Part shown: in pieces, positions 16,372-24,934 of the stretch
Layout: every line of letters begins with the position of its first letter
Position numbering within the stretch: the stretch's first letter is position 1
NCBI GenBank assembly: GCA_012960925.1
Contig: DUAG01000048.1
Location: 1-64,000 of the forward strand
Direction: 5' to 3'
DNA: 64,000 nt
From: Candidatus Manganitrophaceae bacterium
GTDB taxonomy: Bacteria > Nitrospirota > Nitrospiria > SBBL01 > JAADHI01
Made by a program: the position numbers and the translations under genes
Notes under the pieces: model-generated
The model's database searches: none
What the model saw: the letters and a program-made list of their open reading frames with translations, nothing else
Told to the model about the DNA's origin: nothing

Positions 16372-16520
16372 TGCAACTAATTTGCATGCCACTATTTTGC
16401 TTCAGGTCAAGGCGTGAGGAGCGCAGAACCGGAGCGTAGTCTTTTTACGTGAGGATTCGAGCACCACAACAACGCCGCTATGGAGGAATGGGTCTCGCGA
16501 AGCCAAAGAGGGGTGTGCCG
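16372..16520 (-). repeat. Family-B dispersed repeat, copy B2 (inverted)
   Basis: The reverse-strand version of the B element (CATGCCACTATTTTGCTTCAG, GAGGAGCGCAGAACCG, CGTGAGGATTCGAGCACCAC) lies between rpoZ and gmk. The left end TGCAACTAATTTGC and right end are diverged from the TGTAACGA ends of the other copies. It ends against the gmk stop codon. Confidence 0.68.
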
Positions 16521-17177
16521 TTAGTCGCCTCCGCCCTGATCCTGTTTTATGCTTAGATGCTTGATAAAAGTCTCCTCGATCCATGCGAGATCCATCTGTT
16601 TCATCTTAATCCGCTCTGCAATAATAACCGATTCCAGTTTTTTTAGCGCTTCGCTATACTCCACATTAACCACCAGATAGTAGTACTGCCGATAATTCCA
16701 AATCTCTTCCCGAGCCTTTTGAAGGCGCCTGGAGATCTCCTCGTTGGAATCCAGTCCTCTATCGAGCAATCGTTGCTCCAGGACTTCAAAGGATGGGGGC
16801 AGAACATAGATAAAGACCCCCTCACTGTAGTGTTTCTTGAGGATCATGGCCCCTTGAGTATCGATGTCAAGGATGACATCAATCCCCTGGTCAATCCGGT
16901 GACTTAATGATTCTCGTGACGTTCCATAAAAATGCCCATGGACCTTGGCCGATTCAATAAAATCATTCGTGTCAATCTTCTCCTGAAAGGCGGCCTCATC
17001 AACGAAGTAATAATCGACCCCATTAATTTCCCCCGGCCTCGGCTGGCGGGTGGTATGGGAGATCGAGTATTGAAGGTTCGCGACCTTTCTGGCAACATCT
17101 CTGCACAGGGTTGTCTTTCCCGCCCCGGAAGGGGCCGAGACGACAAAAAGGATGCCCTTTCTGTTAATATGTTCCAA
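16521..17177 (-). CDS. gmk: Guanylate kinase
   Basis: A 218-residue P-loop kinase converting GMP to GDP. FVVSAPSGAGKTTLCRDV is the Walker A loop. SISHTTRQPRPGEINGVDYYFV is the GMP-binding region, and IDTQGAMILKKHY and RLQKAREEIWNYRQY complete the family pattern. It sits between yicC and rpoZ, the conserved yicC-gmk-rpoZ order. Its 3' end abuts a family-B repeat. Confidence 0.95.
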   Translation of the reverse strand: MEHINRKGILFVVSAPSGAGKTTLCRDVARKVANLQYSISHTTRQPRPGEINGVDYYFVDEAAFQEKIDTNDFIESAKVHGHFYGTSRESLSHRIDQGIDVILDIDTQGAMILKKHYSEGVFIYVLPPSFEVLEQRLLDRGLDSNEEISRRLQKAREEIWNYRQYYYLVVNVEYSEALKKLESVIIAERIKMKQMDLAWIEETFIKHLSIKQDQGGGD

Positions 17178-17262
17178 ATGTTACAAGTCTCCTCATCTTC
17201 TGAAAGAGATTGAGACCAAGACCGTCATGGAAAATAAGACGGGAAAGCGGTCTGATAAAGAC

Positions 17263-18141
17263 TTACTCGATATTCTGAACCTGCTCACGCATTTTTTCCA
17301 ACTCCCCTTTCAAGGCAACAACGTTGAGAGAAATGCTTGCATCGTTTGCTTTTGAGCCGATAGTATTCACCTCACGATTCATCTCCTGAATTAGAAAGTC
17401 AAGCGCACGGCCGACGGCTTCTTTTTTCTGCAACATCTTACGGAATTCGACGAGATGCGTCTTCAACCGAGACCTTTCCTCACTGATGTCGCAACGCTCG
17501 GCAAAGAGGGCAACCTCCTGGCTCAGGCGGACCGGATCGACCTGAAGGCCCTGAGAAAGTTCCGAAGCACGTTTTTTCAAGCGCTGGTGATATGCAGAGA
17601 CCACGCGCTTTTCACAACTTTCGATCTGAGAGAGTATGCTGGAACAGGTCTGAAGGCGCCCTGAAAATTCTTTTGCAAGGGCTTTCCCTTCTGCCCGGCG
17701 CATCTTTCCAAGTGATATAATGGCACGGTCCAAGGCTTTTTCAAGGGCCTGAACCAGGGGTTCAATTTCTTCACGGGGCTCAACAACGGCAACGATTTCC
17801 TTAAAGCGGCTCAGCAGACTGATGTCTATTTCGCCGGGAAGATGAAGCTTCTGCTTCATCTTTTTTAAAATGCGATAATAGGTCTCGGCCGATTCAAGAT
17901 CAAGCGTTAAGCGTTTCTCAGGCTCCGGTGACCCGAAGGTATTGACGGAAAGTTCAATGTGTCCCCTCGAAAATGCGCCCTGGAGCCTCTTCTTAAGCGT
18001 GTCTTCAAGGAGCATCAACTGTTTCGGAAGCCGAACAACAACATCGCAGTATCGATGGTTGACTGATCGAAGCGCGAGAACAAAAGAACGATCCTTAACA
18101 TGTCCTTCCACTCTTCCATACCCAGTCATACTTTGGATCAT
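17263..18141 (-). CDS. yicC: YicC-family endoribonuclease-like protein
   Basis: A 292-residue protein starting MIQSMTGYGR, the family signature, with SVNHRYCDVVVRLP and the C-terminal DUF1732 block (FLIQEMNREVNTIGSKANDA). YicC/YloC proteins are RNases implicated in small-RNA turnover. A longer frame starts 21 codons earlier, but the signature start at 18141 with AAAGGTATCGAT upstream is preferred. First gene of the gmk-rpoZ-coaBC run. Confidence 0.92.
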   Translation of the reverse strand: MIQSMTGYGRVEGHVKDRSFVLALRSVNHRYCDVVVRLPKQLMLLEDTLKKRLQGAFSRGHIELSVNTFGSPEPEKRLTLDLESAETYYRILKKMKQKLHLPGEIDISLLSRFKEIVAVVEPREEIEPLVQALEKALDRAIISLGKMRRAEGKALAKEFSGRLQTCSSILSQIESCEKRVVSAYHQRLKKRASELSQGLQVDPVRLSQEVALFAERCDISEERSRLKTHLVEFRKMLQKKEAVGRALDFLIQEMNREVNTIGSKANDASISLNVVALKGELEKMREQVQNIE

Positions 18142-18213
18142 ATCGATACCTTTGGACTCAAGATATAAACGAGAATTATAGCGGGTTAAGTCCAATCTTG
18201 TCAATTATCGGAC

Positions 18214-18241
18214 TTGACGGCACTTTCATTCATATGATAAT
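18214..18241 (+). promoter_or_regulatory. Candidate sigma70 promoter upstream of small protein gene
   Basis: TTGACG (18214-18219), a 16-bp spacer, and GATAAT (18236-18241). A second candidate with an extended -10 (TGATATAAT, 18298-18306) lies nearer to the gene at 18440. Either could start its transcript; neither is tested. Confidence 0.4.
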
Positions 18242-18439
18242 GGTGAGGGGGACCAAAAGAGTGACAGGTGGATGGATCCTGCCACTTAAAACGCCCATGA
18301 TATAATAAGGCATTATGTCAGATGTGCTTATCATTGAGAAAGCCCGCCGCAGAGCGGCGAGGATTACGCTCGCTAATAAGTGTTCAACGTGGAATGAAAG
18401 ACTTTCTGTAAAGAGAGTCTCCCAAGGGAAGGTGTTGCT

Positions 18440-18637
18440 ATGACAGAGAAGATCCTCCTGGAAAAAGCAGAGGGAGGCTACATTGTGGCCGACGCGAATG
18501 CAGACCCGAAGGGTCCATCAGATCTTTGGATCAATAAGGCTGTTTTCAGCGATTTTGCTTCTGCCATGGAAGAAATTCGGAGAAGACTTCGCGTATCAGA
18601 CATTATCGCATCACAAGAAGGGAAGCTAACCCTGTAG
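18440..18637 (+). CDS. Small hypothetical protein
   Basis: A 65-residue protein (TEKILLEKAEGGYIVADANA, then LWINKAVFSDFASAMEEIRR). It has the beta-beta-alpha pattern often seen in small proteins with an N-terminal strand pair, but I recognise no domain. The ATG follows GGGAAGG and two candidate promoters lie upstream. The 138 bases before it contain short hairpins (GCCCGCCGCAGAGCGGC; AGACTTTCT/AGAGAGTCT). The following 208 bases to the SagB-type gene show no other feature. Confidence 0.5.
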   Translation: MTEKILLEKAEGGYIVADANADPKGPSDLWINKAVFSDFASAMEEIRRRLRVSDIIASQEGKLTL

Positions 18638-18845
18638 CATCCCTGTGCGCTCTTCAGGTTCTTTCCTCGGATCGCGGACTGGTTCGTCTTCTTCCAAGGT
18701 CTTTTCTTAAAATCCCCTATGGTATTATCTTCTTCCGTCCTCTTGGGCGCCCCGGTTATTCCGCTTCGATTGACATGCCATCGCTTATTTATTAAGCTCC
18801 ATTACATCTAAATAAAAATATCTCAGACACAGGCGGAAGGGCTGA

Positions 18846-20432
18846 TTGGAGATGAGAAAGAAACCGATTTCAGAAATCTATCATCAGGAAACAAAATACA
18901 ATGAGGCGGAGATGGAAAAGCATCAAAGGCCTCTCGACTGGGCAAGCACGCCTTCCCCTTTCAAATCCTATCACAGTGACAAGAAAATCGACCTGATGTC
19001 TTATCTCCCTTTCAAGAACAATCCTTTCACGGGAGAGGCGATGGCTCCGGTGGGAGAAGAAGCGTATGCCTCTGGCTTGGGACCGATATCCCGGCTCCTT
19101 TACTTTACAAATGGCGTGACCGGAATTCTGAAATATCCCCATGGACAATCAGTGGTTCTGCGCGCAGCGCCGACGGCCGGAGGCCTTTATCCAACCGAGA
19201 TTTATCTTGCGATCCGGAAGATGCCAAAGATAAATGACGGGATCTATAACTTCCAGGTAAAGGATCATTCTCTCGTACCCGTATGGGAAGGGGATTTTTG
19301 GGATAAGATCACGCAGTACTGTCTTGGCCATGAAGCCCTTGGCCAGTCAAACCTCCTGATGATCATGACAGCGGTCTACCAGAGAAGCGTCTGGAGGTAT
19401 CGTGAGCGGGCTTATCGGCGGATTCTTCTGGATACCGGCCATGTTCTTGGAAACGTAATCGCCTACGCCCCCGAAGGGGGGTTTTCCCCCTATCCGATCG
19501 GTGGTTTTATTGACCCTTTTTTAAACCACCTCCTTTTCCTGGACGAATCCAAGGAGGGGGTTTTAATGGTAATTGCCTTGCCCCAGGGAAAGAGCCTGGA
19601 TCCTGATAAGATCAAGTCGACGCCAACGGCAAAATCCCTGAATGAACGGGTGGAAGAAGAGAAGATGCCGGAGCTTTTTCATCGCCTTCATCATACCTCA
19701 TCTATTCTGCCTGTGAAAAACATGCAAAGGTCGCCTGCCGAGCTTCCGGAAGCGGCACGTCTTGACCTGAGAATGGAGCCTGCGGTCGAGGATATTTCTG
19801 TCGGCCTGGAGGAGAAGCGGGCGGTGTTAAACGAGTCCACCCTCATGCCGAGTCTGCCGATCGAATGGAAAGAGGGCGTGGGACATACGATTCTTCTCCG
19901 TCGATCAACACGTGTTTTTTCCGGAGAGGCCCTCTTAAAGGATGAATTGGCTTCCATTCTGGAGTACGCTTATCTTCCTCTAAAATTTCGTCCGCCCCCT
20001 CTTTTTGATCCATCGCTTCTTGAGACCTACCTGGTGATTCAGAAAGTGGTCGGGTTCGCAGAAGGGATTTACCATTATGCCCCTCTGGAGCGGGCGTTCA
20101 GGATGACCCGTCCGGGAGACTACCGTAAGCTGACATGGCATTTTTGCCTGGGACAAACCCTAGCGAGAGACGCGGCCGCCCTGGTGATTCATGTCGCTCA
20201 CCTCGGAAAGGCCCTGGAGCGGCATGGCGACCGCGCCTACCGGTACCTCCACCTTGATGCTGGCCATATCGGAGAACGGATGAATCTCGCGGCCATCCAG
20301 CTTCAATTGGGGGTCAGCGGCATCGGCGGATTTTACGACGATGAAGTCAATGCCCTTCTAGGCTTGTCTCTCGATCAAATTATTGTATATATTACGACCC
20401 TGGGGAGACCCCTCGCCGAGGCGAAGGGGTAG
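18846..20432 (+). CDS. Tandem SagB/ThcOx-type FMN oxidoreductase
   Basis: A 528-residue protein made of two nitroreductase-fold halves. The first half has VLRAAPTAGGLYPTEIYLAI (FMN-binding SagB-type motif) with YRRILLDTGHVLGNVIA. The second has TILLRRSTRVFSGEALLKDEL and YRYLHLDAGHIGERMNLAA. SagB-type enzymes oxidise azoline rings in peptide natural products, but stand-alone tandem proteins also exist in many genomes without a peptide cluster, and no precursor or cyclodehydratase gene is visible here. The neighbour 26 nt downstream is a Cys-rich YggX-like protein. Family secure; substrate unknown. Confidence 0.85.
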   Translation: MEMRKKPISEIYHQETKYNEAEMEKHQRPLDWASTPSPFKSYHSDKKIDLMSYLPFKNNPFTGEAMAPVGEEAYASGLGPISRLLYFTNGVTGILKYPHGQSVVLRAAPTAGGLYPTEIYLAIRKMPKINDGIYNFQVKDHSLVPVWEGDFWDKITQYCLGHEALGQSNLLMIMTAVYQRSVWRYRERAYRRILLDTGHVLGNVIAYAPEGGFSPYPIGGFIDPFLNHLLFLDESKEGVLMVIALPQGKSLDPDKIKSTPTAKSLNERVEEEKMPELFHRLHHTSSILPVKNMQRSPAELPEAARLDLRMEPAVEDISVGLEEKRAVLNESTLMPSLPIEWKEGVGHTILLRRSTRVFSGEALLKDELASILEYAYLPLKFRPPPLFDPSLLETYLVIQKVVGFAEGIYHYAPLERAFRMTRPGDYRKLTWHFCLGQTLARDAAALVIHVAHLGKALERHGDRAYRYLHLDAGHIGERMNLAAIQLQLGVSGIGGFYDDEVNALLGLSLDQIIVYITTLGRPLAEAKG

Positions 20433-20458
20433 CTTTACTAAGGATGGAGGTGAAGGGT

Positions 20459-20722
20459 ATGGCCGAAGTCAAGTGCATGCGATGTCTTCAGACGCGGGCA
20501 GAAATTGAAGGGCAGCCTTACGGCGGGAAGGTCGGAGAAGAACTGAAATCGAAGGTTTGCGATGTCTGCTGGAAGGAATGGTATGAGAACTCGATCAAGA
20601 TTATCAATGAATATAAGCTGAACCTGAGGGACAAAACTGCGCGGGATTTTCTGGCAACGCAGATGAAAATCTTCTTCAAGATGATACCGGCTCCAGCCGA
20701 AGGTCTTAAGCTCCCTGAATAG
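20459..20722 (+). CDS. YggX/iron-trafficking-like protein with CxxC
   Basis: An 87-residue protein resembling the Fe(2+)-trafficking/oxidative-damage-protection family (YggX): GEELKSKVCDVCWKEWYENS, IKIINEYKLNLRDKTARDFL, ATQMKIFF. Unlike E. coli YggX it carries two Cys pairs (CMRC at residue 6 and CDVC), so it could bind zinc or iron. The ATG at 20459 is chosen because GGAGG lies eight bases upstream; an upstream ATG at 20444 overlaps that ribosome site. It follows the SagB-type gene by 26 nt and is probably co-expressed. Confidence 0.72.
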   Translation: MAEVKCMRCLQTRAEIEGQPYGGKVGEELKSKVCDVCWKEWYENSIKIINEYKLNLRDKTARDFLATQMKIFFKMIPAPAEGLKLPE

Positions 20723-20730
20723 TTACTAAA

Positions 20731-21004
20731 GAAACCTCTGAATAAGTCATGATTTGATTTTTCGGGGCACTTATGTCCCGCTTCTGCGTTTCAAATCTTG
20801 AACACGCATAGTAAGCGTGCGGAGTTAGCGAGCGAATCCCGATTAAAGATCTTTCTCGTTTCGGCTAGAAGAATCCTCGCCTTTTGGGCGTGGTTCTTCT
20901 AGATAGCGGGCTATGGCTTCGCGAGAACCATCCTCTGCGTTTTGCGCCTTGAATCGAAACATTTTATCTCCTGAAAATTTTCCCCAGACTTAATCAGAGA
21001 TTCC
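20731..21004 (+). repeat. Family-A inverted-repeat element, copy A3 (long form)
   Basis: A 274-bp copy (GAAACCTCTGAATAAGTC ... GACTTAATCAGAGATTCC) that fills the gap between the YggX-like gene and nth. It ends seven bases before the nth start codon. It contains GAAGAATCCTCGCC TTTT GGGCGTGGTTCTTC as an internal fold-back. Confidence 0.85.
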
Positions 21005-21010
21005 CAAGAA

Positions 21011-21697
21011 ATGAAACAGGAAGGACAAGTCCCGGAAAACCGTCGTCGTGCATTGGTGATCATCAAGCGCCTCGAAAAAGCCATTCCCATCCCTGAGACC
21101 GCGCTTCACCACAAGAGCCCCTTTCAACTCTTGGTGGCCACGATCCTTTCCGCCCAATGCACGGATGCACGCGTTAATCTGGTTACTCCCCCCCTCTTTC
21201 AACGATATCCGACGCCGGACAATTTTTCGAAGGCCCGGCTTGAAGATCTGGAAACCCTCATTCGGACGACCGGATTTTATAGGAACAAAGCAAAGAACAT
21301 CGTCGGGTGCGCCAAGGCGCTTGTTCACCAATTTAAGGGTCAGGTCCCGAACAGCATGGACGCCTTGCTTACCTTGCCGGGCGTCGGACGAAAGACGGCA
21401 AATGTTGTGTTGGGGAGTGTCTTTGGAAAGCCGGCCGTGGTCGTCGATACCCATGTCCGCCGCGTCGCAAAACGGCTTGAACTGACAAAATCAAATTCTC
21501 CAGACCAAATAGAGATTGATCTGGGACGGCTCCTGCCCAAGAAAAAATGGACCTCCGGGGCACATCGGATCCTGCTCCACGGTCGGCATGTCTGCACCGC
21601 ACGGAAGCCCCACTGTCTGGAATGTTCTCTCTTTAAGCTCTGTCCGGCAGAAGAAGAAAAAAGGCGGGCCGTTGAGGGATCTCTGGAGACACGGTGA
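21011..21697 (+). CDS. nth: Endonuclease III
   Basis: A 228-residue base-excision glycosylase/AP lyase removing oxidised pyrimidines. Marks are LLVATILSAQCTDARVN, the helix-hairpin-helix with catalytic Lys (LPGVGRKTANVVLG), the catalytic Asp in VVVDTHVRRVAKRL, and the [4Fe-4S] ligands C-x6-C-x2-C-x5-C (VCTARKPHCLECSLFKLC). The usual length is about 211; there are extra residues at both ends. The start codon lies right behind the end of family-A copy A3 and lacks a strong ribosome site (only CAAGAA). Convergent with radA. Confidence 0.95.
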   Translation: MKQEGQVPENRRRALVIIKRLEKAIPIPETALHHKSPFQLLVATILSAQCTDARVNLVTPPLFQRYPTPDNFSKARLEDLETLIRTTGFYRNKAKNIVGCAKALVHQFKGQVPNSMDALLTLPGVGRKTANVVLGSVFGKPAVVVDTHVRRVAKRLELTKSNSPDQIEIDLGRLLPKKKWTSGAHRILLHGRHVCTARKPHCLECSLFKLCPAEEEKRRAVEGSLETR

Positions 21698-21712
21698 CCC
21701 GGCGGGTTGTTC

Positions 21713-23119
21713 CTACGCTCCCGTAGAAAATAGAACCTCCAAGGCCTCTTCTATGTGGGAGACTCCGACCGTTTCGACTGAATAATCGGCTTCTCCCTCC
21801 GTTTGCAAGGTCTCCTCATTCCTTCGGGGAAGAATGCAACGCTTGAATCCTAGCTTTTCCGCCTCCCGGATACGCGGGAGGGCCTGCTGGATGCCGCGAA
21901 TCTCCCCCGCAAGGCCGACCTCGCCAAAGAGGACTGTCTCCGCGTCGATCGGCTTTTCCCGGAAGCTGGAGCAGACCGCCGCGAGGATTCCAAGGTCGAT
22001 TGCCGGCTCACTGATCTGAATCCCGCTGACCACGTTGACAAAGATGTCCTGGCCCGATAGTTGAAGTCCCGCCCGCTTCTCCAGGATAGCCAGCAACAGA
22101 GAAACCCGGTTGGCATCGACCCCGAGCGCCATCCGGCGCGCCGTCCCCAAGTATGATGTGCTGACCAGGGCCTGAAGTTCGACCAGCATGGGACGCGTCC
22201 CTTCCTGCGCGGCAACAACCACTGAGCCCGAGGCATCTCTGGGTCGCTCAGACAAAAAGAGACCGGATGGATTTTCGACCTCGATCAGGCCGGAGCCCTT
22301 CATCTCAAAGAGGCCGATTTCATTAGCCGAGCCAAAGCGGTTCTTCACCGCACGAAGGACTCGATAGGAATGGCTTTTGTCCCCTTCAAAATAAAGAACC
22401 GTATCCACAATATGTTCCAGGACACGAGGACCTGCGATCGCCCCATCCTTGGTGACATGTCCGATAATAAAAACAGCGACCCCGGCTCGTTTCGCGTAAA
22501 ACATCAGTTGGGATGCGGTTTCCCGAATCTGTGTCACACTTCCCGGGGCAGAACTGAGCTGGCGGGTATAGATCGTCTGGATCGAGTCGATGACAATTGC
22601 AACCGGCGCGAGGGCCTCTGCCTGACTGACAATCTCTTCCAGGGCGGTTTCTGCCAGAACATAAAGATAGTCGGATGAAATCCCCAGACGCTCGGCACGA
22701 AGCTTGATCTGCATCGGAGATTCTTCGCCCGAAACATATAGGACTTTTCCGCGACCCTTTCCGATCTGGTTGAGAGATTGCAGGATCAGTGTCGACTTTC
22801 CGATACCCGGATCTCCGCCGATGAGTATCACCGATCCGGCGACGACGCCGCCCCCCAGGACCCGGTCGAACTCCCGCGATCCGGTCCTGGATCTCGGTTC
22901 GGATGCAATATCGATCTCTGAAATCGGTATCGGCGCATCTCCTCCGCCATCGGCCCGTTCCACAGAGATCCAGCGGTGATCCGCCTGATCCGCCTTTACC
23001 GGTTCAACGCGCTCCTCAACGAGAGAATTCCATGTCCCGCAGTCCGGGCACCGACCGAGCCATTTCGGCGATTGATACCCGCAGCCTTGGCAATAAAAAA
23101 TTGTCTTGATCTTCGCCAT
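21713..23119 (-). CDS. radA: DNA repair protein RadA
   Basis: A 468-residue recombination helicase/ATPase that promotes branch migration. The N-terminal zinc finger (YCQGCGYQSPKWLGRCPDCG), the RecA-like ATPase (Walker A GGDPGIGKST, KNRFGSANEIG) and the C-terminal Lon-protease-like domain (QDIFVNVVSGIQISEPAIDL) are all present. Convergent with nth, with a 15-nt gap. Confidence 0.96.
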   Translation of the reverse strand: MAKIKTIFYCQGCGYQSPKWLGRCPDCGTWNSLVEERVEPVKADQADHRWISVERADGGGDAPIPISEIDIASEPRSRTGSREFDRVLGGGVVAGSVILIGGDPGIGKSTLILQSLNQIGKGRGKVLYVSGEESPMQIKLRAERLGISSDYLYVLAETALEEIVSQAEALAPVAIVIDSIQTIYTRQLSSAPGSVTQIRETASQLMFYAKRAGVAVFIIGHVTKDGAIAGPRVLEHIVDTVLYFEGDKSHSYRVLRAVKNRFGSANEIGLFEMKGSGLIEVENPSGLFLSERPRDASGSVVVAAQEGTRPMLVELQALVSTSYLGTARRMALGVDANRVSLLLAILEKRAGLQLSGQDIFVNVVSGIQISEPAIDLGILAAVCSSFREKPIDAETVLFGEVGLAGEIRGIQQALPRIREAEKLGFKRCILPRRNEETLQTEGEADYSVETVGVSHIEEALEVLFSTGA

Positions 23120-23172
23120 ATCCCCTCTTTTCTGGCCCCATACTAGTCAAACAATCGTCAAAACGCAATCAG

Positions 23173-23235
23173 GGCACCCATCTTTGGCTTCGCGGGACCC
23201 ATTTCTTCAGGGCTGCGGTAACGGCCGCAGCCCTG
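23173..23235 (+). repeat. Family-B fragment with strong hairpin
   Basis: CACCCATCTTTGGCTTCGCG resembles one end of the inverted repeat at 16372-16520 (read in reverse). It runs into an exact hairpin: CAGGGCTGCGG (23208-23218), loop TAACGG, CCGCAGCCCTG (23225-23235). The hairpin lies between the divergent radA and aldehyde dehydrogenase genes. No T-run follows, so it is more likely a repeat relic or a protein- or RNA-binding structure than a terminator. Confidence 0.45.
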
Positions 23236-23351
23236 GCCAACAGTAAGTGTCATGAATCTCGATTATCAGTTTATCGCATATGGCCGGCAACGGAACCTCC
23301 GTGTGAGGGCGGTTGGCCAATAACCGGGCAGAAGGACTGAACCTACTTGTC

Positions 23352-23381
23352 TTGTTTTTTATCCCGCGGGTGAGATACAAT
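23352..23381 (+). promoter_or_regulatory. Candidate promoter for the aldehyde dehydrogenase gene
   Basis: TTGTTT (23352-23357), an 18-bp spacer and TACAAT (23376-23381), 62 bases before the ATG, which has a strong GGAGGG ribosome site. This 324-base gap otherwise holds only the family-B fragment. Confidence 0.35.
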
Positions 23382-23443
23382 TAAGAGTATTCTAAGAATC
23401 GTGATTGGATTTTGGGATAAACAGTTGATTCGGAGGGAATGCC

Positions 23444-24934
23444 ATGGCCGAGAAGATTCGGAATTTTATCGGGGGAAAGTGGGTCGATTCCGTTCGTGGA
23501 AAAACCTTTGAGAGTCGGAATCCGGCCGATACCTGTGAGCTGTTGGGTCTCATTCCGGATTCAGATGCGGTGGATGTTGATAAGGCGGTTGCCGCGGCAC
23601 GGGCCGCGTTTCCGGCCTGGCGCGACATGCCTGCCCCCAAGCGGGGAGAAATTCTCTACCGAGCCGCCGAATTACTGGTCAAGCGGAAGAACGCCCTGGG
23701 CGAATTGGTCTGCCGTGAGATGGGAAAGATTCTGTCGGAATCGATGGGTGATGTCCAGGAGGCGATAGACATGACCTATTACATGGCCGGGGAGGGAAGG
23801 CGCCTTTCCGGAGAGACCGTTCCCTCCGAGTTGCGATACAAGGATGCCAAGTCTGTCCGTCTCTCCATCGGAGTCTTCGCCTTGATCACCCCCTGGAATT
23901 TTCCGACGGCCATTCCCTCGTGGAAGATCACGCCGGCCTTGATCGCCGGAAATACTGTTGTCTTCAAGCCTGCGGAGGAGACGCCGATTGCCGCGACCCG
24001 CCTGGTGGAAATATTTGATGAGGCCGGACTCCCTCCGGGGGTCCTTAACCTGGTGCATGGTTTCGGAGAAACCGCGGGAGAGCCGCTGGTGCGGCATCCG
24101 GAGGTCGATGGTGTCTCCTTCACCGGCTCCAATGAGGTCGGGGAGCGCCTGGCCGGCATCTGTGGAAACGCGCATAAAGATTTTATGATGGAGACCGGCG
24201 GAAAAAATCCGATCATTGTCATGGATGACGCCAACCTCGATCTTGCCATCGAAGGGGCCCTTTGGGGCGGATTCGGAACAACGGGGCAACGCTGCACCGC
24301 ATCCAGTCGGCTGATTATCCAGGAGGGGATCTTCGACCAATTCTTAAAGACCTTTACCGTTCGGGCCTCACAACTCCGAATCGGAAACGGCCTTGATCCC
24401 GATATAGAAATTGGCCCGGTGATTAGCGAGATTCAGTACCAGAAGATCCTGAAATATATCGAGGTCGGGAAGGATGAAGGGGCGACCCTGATTCTGGGCG
24501 GACATGCTTACGAAAAAGGGGACTGCGCCAGGGGCCTCTTTATTGAGCCGACCATGTTTATCGATGTGAGCCCGAAGATGCGGATTGCCCAGGAAGAGAT
24601 CTTCGGTCCTGTCGTCTCTCTCATTCGCGTCAGCGATCTCACAGAAGCGATTGAAGTGGCCAACGATGTTTCTTTCGGCTTATCTGCCGCGATCTACTCA
24701 CAGGATATCAATACGACTGCCATTGCCGAAAGGGATCTCGATACCGGCCTCGTCTATATTAACGCCTCAACGATAGGGGCGGAGATTCAGCTCCCTTTCG
24801 GGGGAACAAAGCGGACGGGACTTGGTCCACGGGAGGCGGGCGGCCGTGGCGGCGCGCTCGACCTCTATACCAAATGGAAGGTGATTTACCGTGATTTCAG
24901 CGGCACGCTGCAAAAAGCCCAGATGGATGAGTAG
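23444..24934 (+). CDS. NAD(P)-dependent aldehyde dehydrogenase
   Basis: A 496-residue ALDH-superfamily enzyme. ALITPWNFPTAIPSWKITPA is the Asn-containing cofactor motif, and VSFTGSNEVG is the Rossmann loop. MMETGGKNPIIV carries the catalytic Glu, TTGQRCTASSR the nucleophilic Cys, and QEEIFGPVVS the late motif. The start IGGKWVDSVRGKTFESRNPAD resembles semialdehyde dehydrogenases (alpha-ketoglutarate or succinate semialdehyde types), but the aldehyde cannot be deduced. The strong GGAGGG ribosome site supports the start. The next gene overlaps its end by 8 nt. Confidence 0.92.
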   Translation: MAEKIRNFIGGKWVDSVRGKTFESRNPADTCELLGLIPDSDAVDVDKAVAAARAAFPAWRDMPAPKRGEILYRAAELLVKRKNALGELVCREMGKILSESMGDVQEAIDMTYYMAGEGRRLSGETVPSELRYKDAKSVRLSIGVFALITPWNFPTAIPSWKITPALIAGNTVVFKPAEETPIAATRLVEIFDEAGLPPGVLNLVHGFGETAGEPLVRHPEVDGVSFTGSNEVGERLAGICGNAHKDFMMETGGKNPIIVMDDANLDLAIEGALWGGFGTTGQRCTASSRLIIQEGIFDQFLKTFTVRASQLRIGNGLDPDIEIGPVISEIQYQKILKYIEVGKDEGATLILGGHAYEKGDCARGLFIEPTMFIDVSPKMRIAQEEIFGPVVSLIRVSDLTEAIEVANDVSFGLSAAIYSQDINTTAIAERDLDTGLVYINASTIGAEIQLPFGGTKRTGLGPREAGGRGGALDLYTKWKVIYRDFSGTLQKAQMDE

